Assembly: GCA_029204225.1 (NCBI GenBank)
Contig: MU832551.1
Span: forward strand, 1 to 64,000
DNA length: 64,000 nt
DNA from: Diphasiastrum complanatum
Lineage: Eukaryota > Streptophyta > Lycopodiopsida > Lycopodiales > Lycopodiaceae
Direction: 5' to 3'
The position numbers and the translations under genes are program-made. This document shows, piece after piece, positions 45,809 through 60,034 of this stretch. Numbering within the stretch: position 1 is the stretch's first letter; each line of letters opens with the position of its first letter. The notes beneath the pieces were generated by a model. It worked only from the letters and a program-made list of their open reading frames with translations. It had not been told where the DNA came from and searched no databases.

Positions 45809-46803
45809 ATGGATACTTCCCCTACATCTTCTGAGCCTCGCATACCGTCTTCCACTTACCTTGACGAAGTACGGCATGAATTCCGAGATCATCTTAGGGA
45901 AGCCATGAGTGATGTACGCACTGATTTACGCCAGGAGTTACGAGAGACGTTCACTGCACTTTTTGCCCAGATTGCTACACTATCATTACAGTCCAGTGTT
46001 TCTCCACTCTCTCCACCTGTTCCCCCACAGCGTACATTTCCACCACCCGAGACTCCTTCATCTTTTGGTCCTTTGCCACGAGACTTTAAGGATAAGGTTC
46101 AGCTTACTGTGTATTCTGGGTCATCCGATGGGAATGAACTCGAGAATTGGTATTCGAAGCTTGAGACCTACTTCCTTATGTTTCCTAAGACTGACATTCA
46201 GCGGATATATTTGGCTGCTTTACATTTGGAGGGCCGTGCTGCTACTTGGTGGCGCATGTTTCGCCAGACGGCTTCACACCCAAGCCTTGCTAGTTGGACA
46301 GAGTTTATGACAGCACTCCGCCTAGCGATGATTGATCCTCAGTGGCTTATTCGACAGCGTGACATCTTTCGCAGTTTATCTCACACTGGTGACTTGGTTG
46401 CTTATACGACACGGTTTACAGAGCTTTCCTATCTATTCCCAGATATTTCTACATTGGAGCTCATCTCTCGCTACGTTGCTGGTCTACGAGGCGCACTCAG
46501 GTATGATGTTTCTTCTTTTTTTCCACTCACTCTTTCTCACGCCATCTCCCTTGCTACCGCACTGCAGCACAAGTACTCTCCCATCTCTTCCTCTGTTTCT
46601 TGCCCTTCGCGTCCTTTCACACGTCCTATTTTTTCCTCTCCATCCTCTGCTAGTCCTACATCTGTCAGTTCACCTTCGTCCACTCTTCCTTTTGCACCAC
46701 GTCCTCCTTTTTCTCCTCGTCCTGTTTTTGTTCGTCGCTACTCATAGCCTGAGATGTCTGAGATCCGTGAGAAGCGCTTATGTTTCAACTGTAAGAATCC
46801 TGA
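45809..46803 (+). pseudogene. gag of element D
   Basis: ATG 45809 (MDTSPTSSEPRIPSSTYLDE). About 312 residues are open: a coiled, charged N-terminus (EVRHEFRDHLREAMSDVRTD), a proline-rich linker, the gag core (YSGSSDGNELENWYSKLETY; AALHLEGRAATWWRMF; MIDPQWLIRQRDIFRSL), a Ser/Pro-rich segment and FVRRYS before TAG 46745. The same frame continues through half of a zinc knuckle ([11 protein letters not shown]), where the protease deletion starts. The one stop plus the deletion makes it a pseudogene. Confidence 0.88.
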
Positions 46804-48640
46804 TGTTTTTAGAGAGCCGACTCAGTTACCACCTTTACGAGATGTCAACCACCATATAGACCTTGTTTCCTCTGCATCACCTCCTTCTCGTCCTCCTTTT
46901 CGTATGTCTATTGTTGAGCGCGAGGAAGTCCAGCGTCAGGTGTCTGATTTATTACGTCAAGGCCTTATTGTTCCTAGCCACAGTCCTTTTGGTGCTCCTG
47001 TTTTACTTGTTGATAAGAAGGATGGTACTAAACATCTTTGTATTGATTATCGTGCTTTAAATAAACTTACTATCCGTAATCAGTACCCTATCCCTCATAT
47101 GGATGACCTGTTTGACCAGTTAGGCCAAGCTAAGATCTTTTCTAAACTTGACCTCCGTTCCGGTTATCACTAGATTCGTATGCATCCTCCTGATGAGCAC
47201 AAGACAACTTTCCGTACCCACTTTGGTCTGTATGAGTTTCGTGTCCTTCCTTTTGGTGTTACCAATGGCCCGCCCACTTTTCAGAATGTCATGAATAACA
47301 TCTTTCGTCCTATGCTTGGAAAGTGTGTCATTGTTTATGTTGACGATATCCTCATTTATAGCACCACTCTCTCTCTTCATGTTCAGCACGTTCGTTCTGT
47401 TTTTGTTTTGTTAGTTACTCATCATTTGTATGCTAAACGTTCTAAATGTTCTTTTGCTGTTCTACAAATCGAGTTTTTGGGCTTCTTTGTTACTAATGGT
47501 ATTGTTCGTCTCGACCCTCGTAAGGTCCGTTCTATTCTTTCATGGCCTGTGCCTGCTGATGTTCATGATGTTCGTATGTTTCTCGGTCTTGCTATCCATC
47601 TTTGTAAACCAGTTGCTCATTTTGCCACTCTTGCATCTCCTTTGCATGCTCTGTTGAAAAAGGAAACTTCGTTTGCTTGGACTCCCGCATGTCAGTCAGC
47701 TTTTGATACTTTGAAGGTTAAGCTTACCACTTTGATTTGTATGAGTTTCGTGTCCTTCCTTTTGGTGTTACTAATGGCCCGCCCACTTTTCAGAATGTCA
47801 TGAATAACATCTTTCGTCCTATGCTTGGAAAGTGTGTCATTGTTTATGGTGACGATATCCTCATTTATAGCACCACTCTCTCTCTTCATGTTCAGCACGT
47901 TCGTTCTGTTTTTGTTTTGTTAGTTACTCATCATCTGTATGCTAAACGTTCTAAATGTTCTTTTGCTGTTGTACAAATCGAGTTTTTGGGCTTCTTTGTT
48001 ACTAATGGTATTGTTCGTCTCGACCCTCGCAAGGTCCGTTCTATTCTTTCATGGCCTGTGCCTGTTGATGTTCATGATGTTCGTATGTTTCTTGGTCTTG
48101 CTATCCATCTTCGTAAACCAGTTGCTCATTTTGCCACTCTTGCATCTCCTTTGCATGCTTTGTTGAAAAAGGAAACTTCATTTGCTTGGACTCCCACATG
48201 TCAGTTAGCTTTTGATACTTTGAAGGTTAAGCTTACCACTGCCCCTGTTTTATGTCTTCCAAATTTTTCCCAGTGTTTTGCTGTTGAGACTGATGCTAGT
48301 TCCACAAGATTAGGTGCTTTGTTACGTCAGCGTCAGTGTATTATTGCATATGAATCCCGTCGTCTTCGTTCGTATGAGCAACGCTATTCCACTCATGAAA
48401 AAGAGTTGCTTGCTATCATTTTTGCTTTAAAGAAGTGGCGTCATTATCTGTATCGTGTTCCGTTTGATGTTTTTACTGATCACCAGTCACTTCGTTATTT
48501 GTATACACAAAAGGATCTTAGTGATCGTCAGTACCGTTGGCTTCAGTTTTTACAGTCCTTTCATTTTGATATTCATTATAAGCCTGGTAAAAGTAACGCT
48601 GCTGTTGATGCTTTGTCTCGTTTACCTGCTCTTACTTATG
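46804..48640 (+). pseudogene. RT and RNase H of element D, with duplicated palm
   Basis: RT starts [20 protein letters not shown], with [20 protein letters not shown] and [11 protein letters not shown] before a TAG at 47171. The palm follows (LPFGVTNGPPTFQN; catalytic IVYVDDILIY), then the connection region. At 47727 the palm begins again in another frame with IVYGDDILIY, so the second copy has lost the YVDD valine. RNase H follows the second copy: VETDASSTRLGALLRQRQCI, YSTHEKELLAIIFALKKWRH and FTDHQSLRYLYTQKDLSDRQ. Confidence 0.88.
47218..48235 (+). repeat. 509-bp tandem duplication within RT of D
   Basis: Copy 1 is 47218-47726, copy 2 is 47727-48235. Both junctions share CCACT microhomology. 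The copies differ at scattered bases (for example GTTGACGAT versus GGTGACGAT), so the duplication is old and not an assembly repeat. The 509-bp length shifts the reading frame. Confidence 0.9.
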
Positions 48641-50166
48641 TCTTGTTACGTCTCCCCACTCTTGGTATGACGATCTTCCTCAGGCTTATGCCGCATGTCC
48701 AGACTTTCGTGATGTTATGTCGTCTGCCTCTCATCCTTCCTCTCACCCTCACCAGGTTTATTCCATTGGTAATCATCGTTTGTTTCACTATGGTTCGTTA
48801 TGTATTCCCAGCACTCTCGACATACGTCCACAGCTCCTTCTTGATGCCCATTCCTCTCCTGTTGGTGGCCATTTTGGTTTTCAAAAGTCCTTGTTCCGTT
48901 TAAAAGAACATTTTTATTGGCCTTCCATAGCGTGAGCTTTCCCACCTTATTCATACTTGTGATTTTTGCCTTCGTAACAAGTATTCCCGTGAAAAACCTG
49001 GCGGTCTCCTTCAAAGTTGGCCTATTCCTTCCCGCCAGTGGACTGATATATCTATGGACTTCATTTTAGGTCTTCCCCGTACTCAGCGTGGTCATGACTC
49101 TTGTTTGGTGGTAGTTGATAGGTTTTCTAAACAAGCTCATTTCATACCAGTCAGACGTACTATTACAGCAGAGCAGTGTGGTCGTATATTTATTTCCGAG
49201 ATTTTCCGCTTACATGGTCTCCCACGATCTATACTTACTGATCGGGATACCAAGTTTACATTAGGTTTTTGGACAGAGCTTATGCGTATCTTGGATGTTA
49301 GGATACTTATGGGCACTGCTTATCATTCTTCTGCGGATGGTCAGTCTGAGGTTATTAACCAGGTATTGGAGGATTATTTACGACATTATGTTTCTCCTTC
49401 TGGTCGTGATTGGGATCAACATTTATGTTTGGCTGAGTATAGTTATAACAGTTCTGTTAAATCCAGCACAGGTGTTTCTCCTTTCCTGCTTGCTCATGGA
49501 TACTCACCAGTTCTACTCGGTATACCTGCTCCTCCAGATGATGCACCAGTTACTATTTCATCTTATCTTTCGAGTGCTCGGGAGATTATTACTAGAGCTG
49601 CTACTCATTTACAGCATATTCAGCAGCGGTACAAGACCATTGTTGATCGTCATCGGCGCCATGTTGAGTTTGCAGAGGGAGATACTGTTTTTCTCCGGTT
49701 ACGCTTTGCTCGCCATCGTTTTGTACAGGGTCTTGCTTCTACTGAGAAGCTTGCGCCGCGCTATTATGGGCCTTTTCAGATTCTTGAGCGCCTCAGTCCA
49801 GTTACATATCGTCTTGAGTTACCTGCTGCTACTCAGGCTTGTGATATCTTTCATGTCAGTTTATTACGTGCTGCTATTGAGGATGATGCTCCTCGAGATT
49901 CCTCATTTCCTACAGATCCAGAGCTTTTTCCATTCCTGCCAGCTGCTATTTTACAGGTGCGCTTATTGCATAGTCGTCGCCATCGGCAGGTTCAGTTTTT
50001 GGTCCAGTGGGATGGTCGTCCTATTGAGGAGGCTACTTGGGAGCCCATTGATGTTTTTTTTCATACCCCTATCCTGGCTGATCAGGCTCGATCACTTGCA
50101 GCTACCATTGCTTCTCGGGATGCTCCGGCTTCTCTTGATGTTCCTTTCTTAGATGGGATATCTTGA
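48641..50166 (+). pseudogene. Integrase and chromodomain of element D
   Basis: After a frameshift near 48640 the integrase zinc finger lies in 48717-48935 (PVGGHFGFQKSLFRLKEHFY), then another shift to CDFCLRNKYS. The frame 49054-50166 is intact: MDFILGLPRTQRGHDS, second Asp in ILTDRDTKF, Glu in DGQSEVINQVL, the GPY/F module (APRYYGPFQILERLSPVTYR) and the chromodomain (VQFLVQWDGRPIEEATWEPI). It ends TGA at 50164. This 370-codon frame is the best preserved integrase part in the window. Confidence 0.9.
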
Positions 50167-50242
50167 TGCAGTATTTTTCTCTGGCACTGGTTCTTATCTT
50201 ATTTTGCTTACATTGGGGGCAATGTTCTTTATAGCCAGGGAG

Positions 50243-50707
50243 AGTTACGGACTACAGGATACAGGCCTACTGGGCTACTCTGCGTATATTCCGCAGGCCT
50301 CTTTACATTTACTGTTGGTTATGTATATTTTTGGTTACGCATTTTATATTAGTCATGTATAGGCCCCAGAGCCTTTTTATATGCTTATGACCCGCACTGG
50401 GTCCTTTTTTATGACATTGACTGGCCTTGGGCCCTTATTATATGGTTATATGTGGAGTGGGGGCCCGTAGGAGGGCGCACTATTTTCCCTCCACATTTTG
50501 CCTCCCTTTACTTTTGAATTCCTATTTTAGGGTTCATTGGTAGGGTATTTATAGGGGCATTTGTATACTCATTTTTTAGATTATTGATTGGTATTGCTTG
50601 GGCTCTTCGTGGGAGAACCTATTGTCTTGTCTATTGCTTGTAGGGCTTTAGTCTATTGCTGTCTTTTATGCTTCATTGATTCAACACCTGAGATTTTGAT
50701 TGTAACT
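50243..50707 (+). repeat. 3' LTR of element D
   Basis: 465 bp. It starts AGTTACGGACTACAGG after the purine tract CCAGGGAG and ends GATTGTAACT. It keeps the GGAGGG...CCCTCC motif (near 50471) and a TATA-like TTTATAGG (near 50547), although most of the sequence differs from A-C LTRs. Confidence 0.85.
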
Positions 50708-51591
50708 TAGCCACAACCCAAGGTCACATTTCTTGGGTACCAATTGTGCAATCACATGTCCATTCTGATGTCCCCTAACTGACCCTGAGTTACCACTCAA
50801 AATTATAGCTAACTATAGCTGATGTCGAGTGTAAACCTTTAGTAGAAGCCTAGTCTCATAAGTCTTTCCGTCAACCCAAGGCTAGATAATGACTAACTGC
50901 AGTTAATGATCAAGGCTGTAACATACTTCCTCTCGTCAGCCGTTTTCCTAACGAATGAAGTGAGAGAAATTCCTTCCCAGGCTTTTCTATGCTTTTCAAG
51001 TGGTCAAGGTTTCTTAGCTGCCTCTCTCTATGAAGGTCCCTACTTCAATAATTACACACGTACAATAGTTCTCTTGAGCATTGAGAGACAGAGAAAGAAA
51101 GAAAGAAAGAAAGATATTTATTAATGTCCTTGAAATACCCTAAGGTACATAGGACTAAGAAAAGGTACATGTCAAGTGTGCACATATAGGACCTTATAAG
51201 CTCAACTATCTAAAAAGAAAGAATAGTTGCAAACTCAAACTACATATAGTGAGATGGCTGGCACAGTCAAAGTCCATCAGCTTGGTATAATAAATGTCCA
51301 TGAGCCTGGAAAAAATGGTGTATAGTATGTTTCAAATTGGGTGTTTTAAAAAGTATTACAATAACGTTATAAAGCATGAACATTGGAGCTATGCATGACT
51401 ACTTGCCTTTCAATGGATCATTTTAGAATATTACATTAGGTCCATATTAAATTCCCATTTACAAGCTTACTACATTCTATGTAATGTTTTAAAACCAAAT
51501 GTTAAACAATGTATTGAAGAAGGCATATTAGTTAACCGTAGGACTGCTGTTTTTTGTTCTCAATCTGTTGTGCTTTAAATGTCTTTTGCAG
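50708..51591 (+). other. End of ALDH12 intron 7
   Basis: Non-coding. It includes a GAAA-rich tract at 51090-51112 followed by a LINE 3' end fragment (minus strand), then plain intron up to the TTTTGCAG acceptor. Confidence 0.7.
51091..51200 (-). repeat. LINE 3' end fragment with TTTC tail
   Basis: On the minus strand, CTTGACATGTACCTTTTC, then GTACCTTAGGG and GGACATTAATAAATATC, then five TTTC units. It matches the L1 and L4 3' ends in order. Confidence 0.65.
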
Positions 51592-51681
51592 GTGGATTAT
51601 GTGGCATGGGTTTGTGACCAGGATGCATACGCTTGTAGTGGTCAAAAATGCTCTGCTCAATCGATTTTGTTTATGCATGAG
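51592..51681 (+). CDS. ALDH12A1: P5C dehydrogenase, internal exon 8 in window (catalytic cysteine)
   Basis: The 90-nt, 30-codon phase-0 exon is flanked by TCTTTTGCAG and a GTGCAA donor. It encodes VDYVAWVCDQDAYACSGQKC then SAQSILFMHE. The Cys in GQKCSA is the ALDH nucleophile that attacks the aldehyde. The family pattern VDYVAWQCDQDAYACSGQKC is nearly identical. The following family segment (NWS..., PLVSKL) was not found to the right end, so the C-terminal exons lie outside. This exon shows that gene continuity survives a 27.7 kb intron full of transposons. Confidence 0.96.
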
Positions 51682-51816
51682 GTGCAATAATCTTGTTATT
51701 TTACTGTATGGATGTGTTTGTGTGCATTCAAATACAAATGTAATCACATATAGCTCCCACTTGAGTTCTAGAGAAGGGAGGGATGTATGTGTGCGAATAA
51801 GAACAGGAAAGACTGT

Positions 51817-51820
<4 letters not shown>

Positions 51821-51912
<92 letters not shown>
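51821..51912 (+). repeat. Compound microsatellite CT then CA
   Basis: About 18 CT units followed by about 27 CA units. Frames across it (SLSLS, HTHTH) are artefacts. Confidence 0.97.
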
Positions 51913-51914
<2 letters not shown>

Positions 51915-52900
51915 CACACGCACATATTTTTCGGCTTTTCCACCGACCCATTCTCGTGTTCAATTTTTTGGAACCCTAACCCAATTTCTGTTGTCAGGGT
52001 TTCTGCACATTTATCTTATAGATTGTAGCAACGAATGTCTTGCAGTCATATACCTAAATAGGTTCATTGAATTCTACTATTTAATCATGGAATTAAGGCA
52101 TAACTTACGCCATGTGGACTTTTAAATCAAGGCACAATTTTTTTATTTTTCATTCCAAAGCGCTGGTCCTACCTAATTAATAACGTAGCCCATTTCAGCG
52201 CCCATGAAATGGCCCTCTCTTCTTCTTCTGCTATGCTATTTAAATGTGAGCTTGTCTCGCAGCCTCAATTACACCCTAAGATAGTTTTGGATATCACTAC
52301 ATCAGCTTCAAGTGGAAACGTGGAGATTCTATGAGGTTCTCAAAGAGGAATGGATTGGCTAGTTATGTACATTGGGAGAGGTTGATATGAAAGGGCTCTT
52401 TAAAACTGAAAAATTGTTGTTTCTGTCTCAAACAATGGCCAAATCATGATTCAAAGTTCTCTATTGGAGCTCGTGGGTGAGTAGATCTATCTATCTTTGA
52501 TAGCATGTAAGAATGTTGAAACTACAAGCATCACACATTCATAAAAGAGAAGAAACACGAACAGAGGAGAAGAAAGCTATGGCTTAAATGAATAATCTCA
52601 ATATCTGAGTACAAGACAATTTACTTCCCAATGTGGGAGTGTCTCTCCAAGGTGATGGTCCAATTCATGGAAATGGAAAGACAAACACGAAAAGCCATGG
52701 CATGCTAAAAGCCACCACATGGAAAGCCAACCAGTGTAGAAGTGTGCCCTCCTATTAGAGGCCAAATAGTCTACAGTGAGTTAAGAAAAATGGTCATGGA
52801 CCCTCTACTTGAAGTTGGATTGGACCAAATACATTAAATACAAAAGAATGTAGACCAGGCCTACTAATGACGAAATTGAGCATTAAACAAGGATTGCCAC
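51913..52900 (+). other. ALDH12 intron 8, left part
   Basis: No gene or family motif recognised; expected next ALDH12 exon not found. Confidence 0.6.
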
Positions 52901-53270
52901 AGTTCTAACAGAGCTTCCCTGCGGTGCAACCTCCTTTCCATTACACTAAAGTGGTATTGTATGCAACCTCCAATTGATGGTGGGATAAATGCGTTGCAAC
53001 AACTTGATCCCAAGCACCATAGCATACCTCTTAAGGTTCATCAGGTTAAAAGATATTACATCTTCGTCATTTTGATAGAATTTTGAACCTAGCACCCAAG
53101 CCTCTTCGAACTAGCTAGCATGAGAGGTGAAGTCCATTCAATAATGTACCTTAGAGTAGGCAACCCAAGCTACTCCACAAGAGAATAGGACACAAAGCTA
53201 TTTGAACTACCGTTGTCAAACAAAATCTAAACATTTTCTTGCTTAATCTTATCCCAATGTTGGATAAATT
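52900..53270 (-). pseudogene. Decayed gypsy protease fragment
   Basis: The minus strand reads ILFDNGSSNSFVSYSLVE, LGLPTLRYIIEWTSPL, then MVLGIKLLQRIYPTINWRL and CNGKEVAPQG. This is the gypsy aspartic-protease pattern LFDTGASHSFVS...D-ILGMDWL...P-IDW. Stops interrupt it. It is unlike clade A-D. Confidence 0.55.
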
Positions 53271-55844
53271 AGTATGTACCTTGGATATTTTTCTTATATG
53301 CTATGCAACATTCTCTAGCAATGGCTGAGATCACCTTTCACTCCTCAATGATCTCTTATTTGATATGCACACGAAGTAGACTCCGTCCTCTAGGATTATT
53401 GTTTGCACCCTTTTCAGAATCAACAATCGACATGAATCGTGGTTCCGATTGGTCCCCTCCTGAAAGAATTGGCCAAAAAAAATATCATTTTTCTAGATAT
53501 AATGCTAGAAATCATCTAATGTGATATGTATAGTGTCTACAATGTTTCTAAAATCTTATGAATATCAGATTGCTAATGAGTACATACATTTGAAAGTTCG
53601 TGAATTGTTGTTGCTTGTAGAAACCTGAAGCCTAAACAGTGAAGGGTAAAACCAAATTAGTGCTCATTGTCCACAAAAATTAAGTGCATATGACAAGGTT
53701 GAATGGACATTGGAGTCTTGGACACAAATTACAATTCAAACTTTTTAGTATCTACTACACAAACAATGAACTAGATTCCATGTTCCAAATTCCACCTAGC
53801 AGTGAAAATTGCAATTTTGATCTATCCATGTAGCCACTGGCATGATACATCATCATCGATTGAACTTCAAAGACTGAATAGTGAAGTTTCAAGTGACCAC
53901 ACACACACTAGTAAGTAGTAAGTATATTGGATAAACATTTCAATAGGGATTTAAAAGTTACACAATGTACATTTGAATAGAGATTTAAAAGTTACAACTT
54001 ACTTTGATTCAAATGTACACAAATGACATGCCACATATGATATGAAATGAGTGAGTTGTTGATTGAGTCAGCTGCCACAATAATGTAGATGAAGAAACGA
54101 CCTAGATTCTAGACTATGAACTTACTATAGTCTATATCTACATCCTTGTAGTCCTAGAGGGGGGTGGCCTTATAACCTTCTAGTTATCATCATCACCATC
54201 ACCATCACCGTCATCCCCACCCTTTGAGGCCTCATAAAATGGAGACTCCTCAATCTCCTCAGTGATGTAGATTGAGTTACAGGTCTTGCAACTAGAATTT
54301 TGCAGCTACTAGACAATATCCACGATAATAGATTGCAGACTTAGGAGGTAACCTAGATAGTAGATATAGCAAGTACAATCTTGATTGAAATACAAGTAAT
54401 CAATGATTCAATTATGATTTATCAAGATTCAAGATTCAAGCAACTTGCAAGGCTCAAGCCTGCCTGATCTGGAAGAGACACATGATGTCCTCCTCTTGTA
54501 ACCCAGGAGGTAAATCAGGAACCTTGGCAATGCCGATCTGGTCAGGCTAGTTTGGCATTCCCAAGAGATGGTAATGTGTGTTCCCACATTCTCACAATTC
54601 TTGCACATACTAAAAACCTAGAAATTAAAGGTAGATGACAAAAAATCAAAAGATACTCCACATATTTCATTTATATAGCTGTAATGATGCCTTCTCCTTA
54701 TCCTATTGTTAATCCTCCTAACTTTTTGCCCCCTAGAAATGTTGTCTAGAACGTTTGCTTATAGAGATTACATAAGGAGGTTGCTTCATTTAAATCGTAT
54801 TATGTTTTTGGATAGTTCTCCCTTGATATGTCTAATAGATACAACCCCAAGAACCTTATTCATTTGCTCTATACTTTAGAAAACATGTCTTGTCAAAATT
54901 TTGGCATATCGAATTCTCACGTTTATCAATTTAAAACTCTTTTAAGATGCTATTGAAATTCCAAAGCTAATGCTAAATCTAAAGTTTTTACCTCTAGTAA
55001 AGATCTACTCGTCACAATTTTTACTTTGCCTGATCTTGACAAAATTAGTTTGAGCTCTATTTTTAAAAGCCTGAAATTATGAATGCTCTTCATCGTGGGA
55101 AGAAGTTTTGAATCATACAGTGGTTGCTTGGAAATATGTTAAGACTTTAGGACAAAAAGCCTTTAATTATGTTGATATTGGTCGGAAACTTTTCAAAAAG
55201 AAAAAGTTGTCTATCCTCAATAGCCCTTGGTCTTGTGGTGACTCCTGTTTTTCTAAGTTTATCCTTCTTTGGGTCATATTGTTACTACATATACATGAAT
55301 CGTTTCCTCATCGTTTAGAAAAGAGTCCTTTTTTGATGGCACTAGATTTCATACCCCTCTTTCAATTGATGTTTGCTTGTTAAAATTTTACAACTAAGAT
55401 GTTAATAAGGTCTTGGAGAATCTTTTGGAGTCCAAGGTTTGGTATTAGAATGGAAATCTAAAGTTCTAAATTACGTGACTTTGAATTTGAAATTTTTTTC
55501 ATTTGTTCCATCTTTGTTACAAACTCAATCACATATATTGATGGCATGAAACAACAAAATCATTCACATAGCATTCTCCAACTAAGAAAATTGCATGAAC
55601 ATTAAGGGCCTTCGATAGCTAAGATGTCCAGAAAAGTACAACTTCCGTACAAGAAGCTCAAGACTCAAAAATCAAAACCACTAATTGACTAGCCTTAGTG
55701 GCTATTTATAGTGGACAAATGCTACCTCCCTTCATATTGGTTTGGAGGGTAAGTGAAATTCAAAAATTAGGGTCAAAAAAGAAAACCATGTAATAGTGTT
55801 TCTAGGCCTGTCACATGTAATATAAACTGCATGTCCACTAACGA
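53271..55844 (+). other. ALDH12 intron 8, middle part
   Basis: AT-rich. The 54660-55400 part has a run of short + frames, the longest at 55108-55383 (QKAFNYVDIGRKLFKKKKLS). I do not recognise a family; an old transposon gene is possible. Confidence 0.5.
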
Positions 55845-56605
55845 TTAAGCTGCGATTCTGAATCGTGATCAGAATCGCAATTCAGAAACGCGTTTCGGGA
55901 TTTTTCCAGAATCGCGATTTTGAATCGCGTTTTGGATTTTCCCAGAATCGCGCAGTATCGTTTTTTTTTTTTTGAAATTTCTTTAGGCAATATGGGTATC
56001 AAATGAAAGCTCTGATTGAGAGCATTATGACTGTGTAGTTTGCCGACTGTTTCAGGTGCGAAACACCAAAAAGTGTGTTTTCACTCATGGAGAGGCCTTA
56101 CCCGGACCGGACCCCGCCGTTGGGGGGCATTGCCCCCCAAACCCCCCACCGGGGGGCTACCGCCCCCCGAATCCCCTAGAGCTTCCTGCTATATAGACAC
56201 TGTAGATAAAAATGCTACCGCCCCTCCCATAGATAAAAATGGGGTCCAAATGCGCGCCGAGAAGGGCCCAATATTTATGCCCCCAACTATATGCACATTG
56301 CACTCACATCTCCAGTGAAACGATTGCAAAAGTGATCATCATCCATACAGTTGATAGCCCAAACTGTAGGATTAAGATTTACTGAAAACCAGAGCAAATG
56401 ACAACCAGATAGCTACTGAAAATAAGATCTGTTTGTGCCTCATCTACTGCACTTTTGAGAGGCAAAACGCTGGTTTGACCATTGATCCCCTAAAAAAATT
56501 TCAGCCATATGCTATTTTTCCAAATTTTTTTTTTGCTGGGTTTAGAATCGTGATTCGCAGAATTGCGATTCGCGAATCGCGGACCCAGCGATTCGGTGCA
56601 TCTAT
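55845..56605. mobile_element. Possible non-autonomous DNA transposon with GAATCG-rich ends
   Basis: The left 100 bases and right 60 bases are filled with short palindromes built from GATTC/GAATCGC (left: GATTCTGAATCGTGATCAG; right: GCGATTCGCGAATCGCG). The inside has a G/C-run block near 56115-56175 with several inverted CCCCCC/GGGGGG pairs, and no coding signal beyond a repeat-driven frame at 56040. No target duplication confirmed. Confidence 0.4.
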
Positions 56606-56829
56606 GATCTAAAGTAGAGAAGTATGAACTATAGTGTGTGTTCATAACACTCCCCCCTTTTAGAACATTGCTCTCACTGTGGGCTATAATCTAACTACTA
56701 GATCTACTTTTGTACTGCTGTACTGTCATTTTCTTTCCTGGGTTATACATTTTGTGCTAGCGGTGTCAGTCCAATAGCCGAATCCCCTACAACCACGGAA
56801 ACCCACTTGAAGTTAATGCATGATTTATG

Positions 56830-57420
56830 CATAGAGAATTATCAATCTCATTTCTAATATCAATAAGTAATCAATGTTGGATGTCGAGCGACCATCATCA
56901 ACAATAGTAGGAGTAGCAGGAGCATCAACAACAAGAGTAGCATCAATATCAGGGATATCAACATCAAGTAGATCAACAACAAGAGCAACATCAGGTGAAA
57001 CATGAACAATATTAGTAGGTATAGTAGCAACTATAGCATCAGGATTATCGAGAATAGAAAATAGTGCAACATCAAGATCGATAGCAGTAGTGTCATGTAC
57101 CAACGCATGAAGTGAGCGAGCTTGAACCGAACTTGGAGGATAGTAGTAGGTCAAAATGGAAAAAGGTCAAGATCAGTAGAAAATGAAGTATCATAAGGTT
57201 GACTAGGAAAAAGAGATGAGCGAAGTAAATTGGCATGCAAAATGTCACAAGCACGAGTAGTATCAAGTAATTGTAAGCGATATGTAATAGGACTAAGCTT
57301 TTCCAAGATCTAGAAAGGGCCATAGTAATGTACAACCAATTTTTCAATAGGAGAACACCTTGAACAAACTTATGGGGGGCGAAGGAAAGATGAACATAAA
57401 TAGGCTGGCCTTCGGCAAAC
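56830..57420 (-). pseudogene. Gypsy integrase C-terminal fragment related to clade A-D
   Basis: In minus-strand frames there are EKLVVHYYGPF followed by ILEKLSPITYRLQLLDTTRA and CDILHANLLRSSLF, matching the GPY/F region of A-D (RYYGPFQILERLSPVTYRLE; ACDIFHVSLLRA). Frameshifts and a stop are present. The tail (to 56825) is an Asp/Val/Ile-rich stretch, not a chromodomain. Confidence 0.65.
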
Positions 57421-57528
57421 TCTAGAAAGACCTATGACGATCCCCACAACTCGAGCCAGGTATAATAGAATAACTACAGAAAAATTACCAATGCTCACAA
57501 CCTGGGCCGGGTGGAGAATAAGTACATA

Positions 57529-60034
<2,506 letters not shown>

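Larger units (their letters stand above)
45478..50707 (+). mobile_element. Ty3/gypsy LTR element D, 5' LTR missing
   Basis: Same clade as A-C but a separate subfamily. Order: leader with two GGAGGCTGTCCAGCGCC units, gag from 45809, RT and RNase H with an internal tandem duplication, integrase, chromodomain, 3' LTR 50243-50707. Protease is deleted: the zinc knuckle (CFNCKNPD, near 46803) joins directly to the sequence just before RT ([17 protein letters not shown]). The left LTR is absent and the left boundary approximate. No target duplication can be tested. Confidence 0.87.

Noticed and set aside
51554-52125. Frames with SLSLS and HTHTHT runs
   Set aside because: Microsatellite artefacts; only the 51592-51681 exon within one of them is real.
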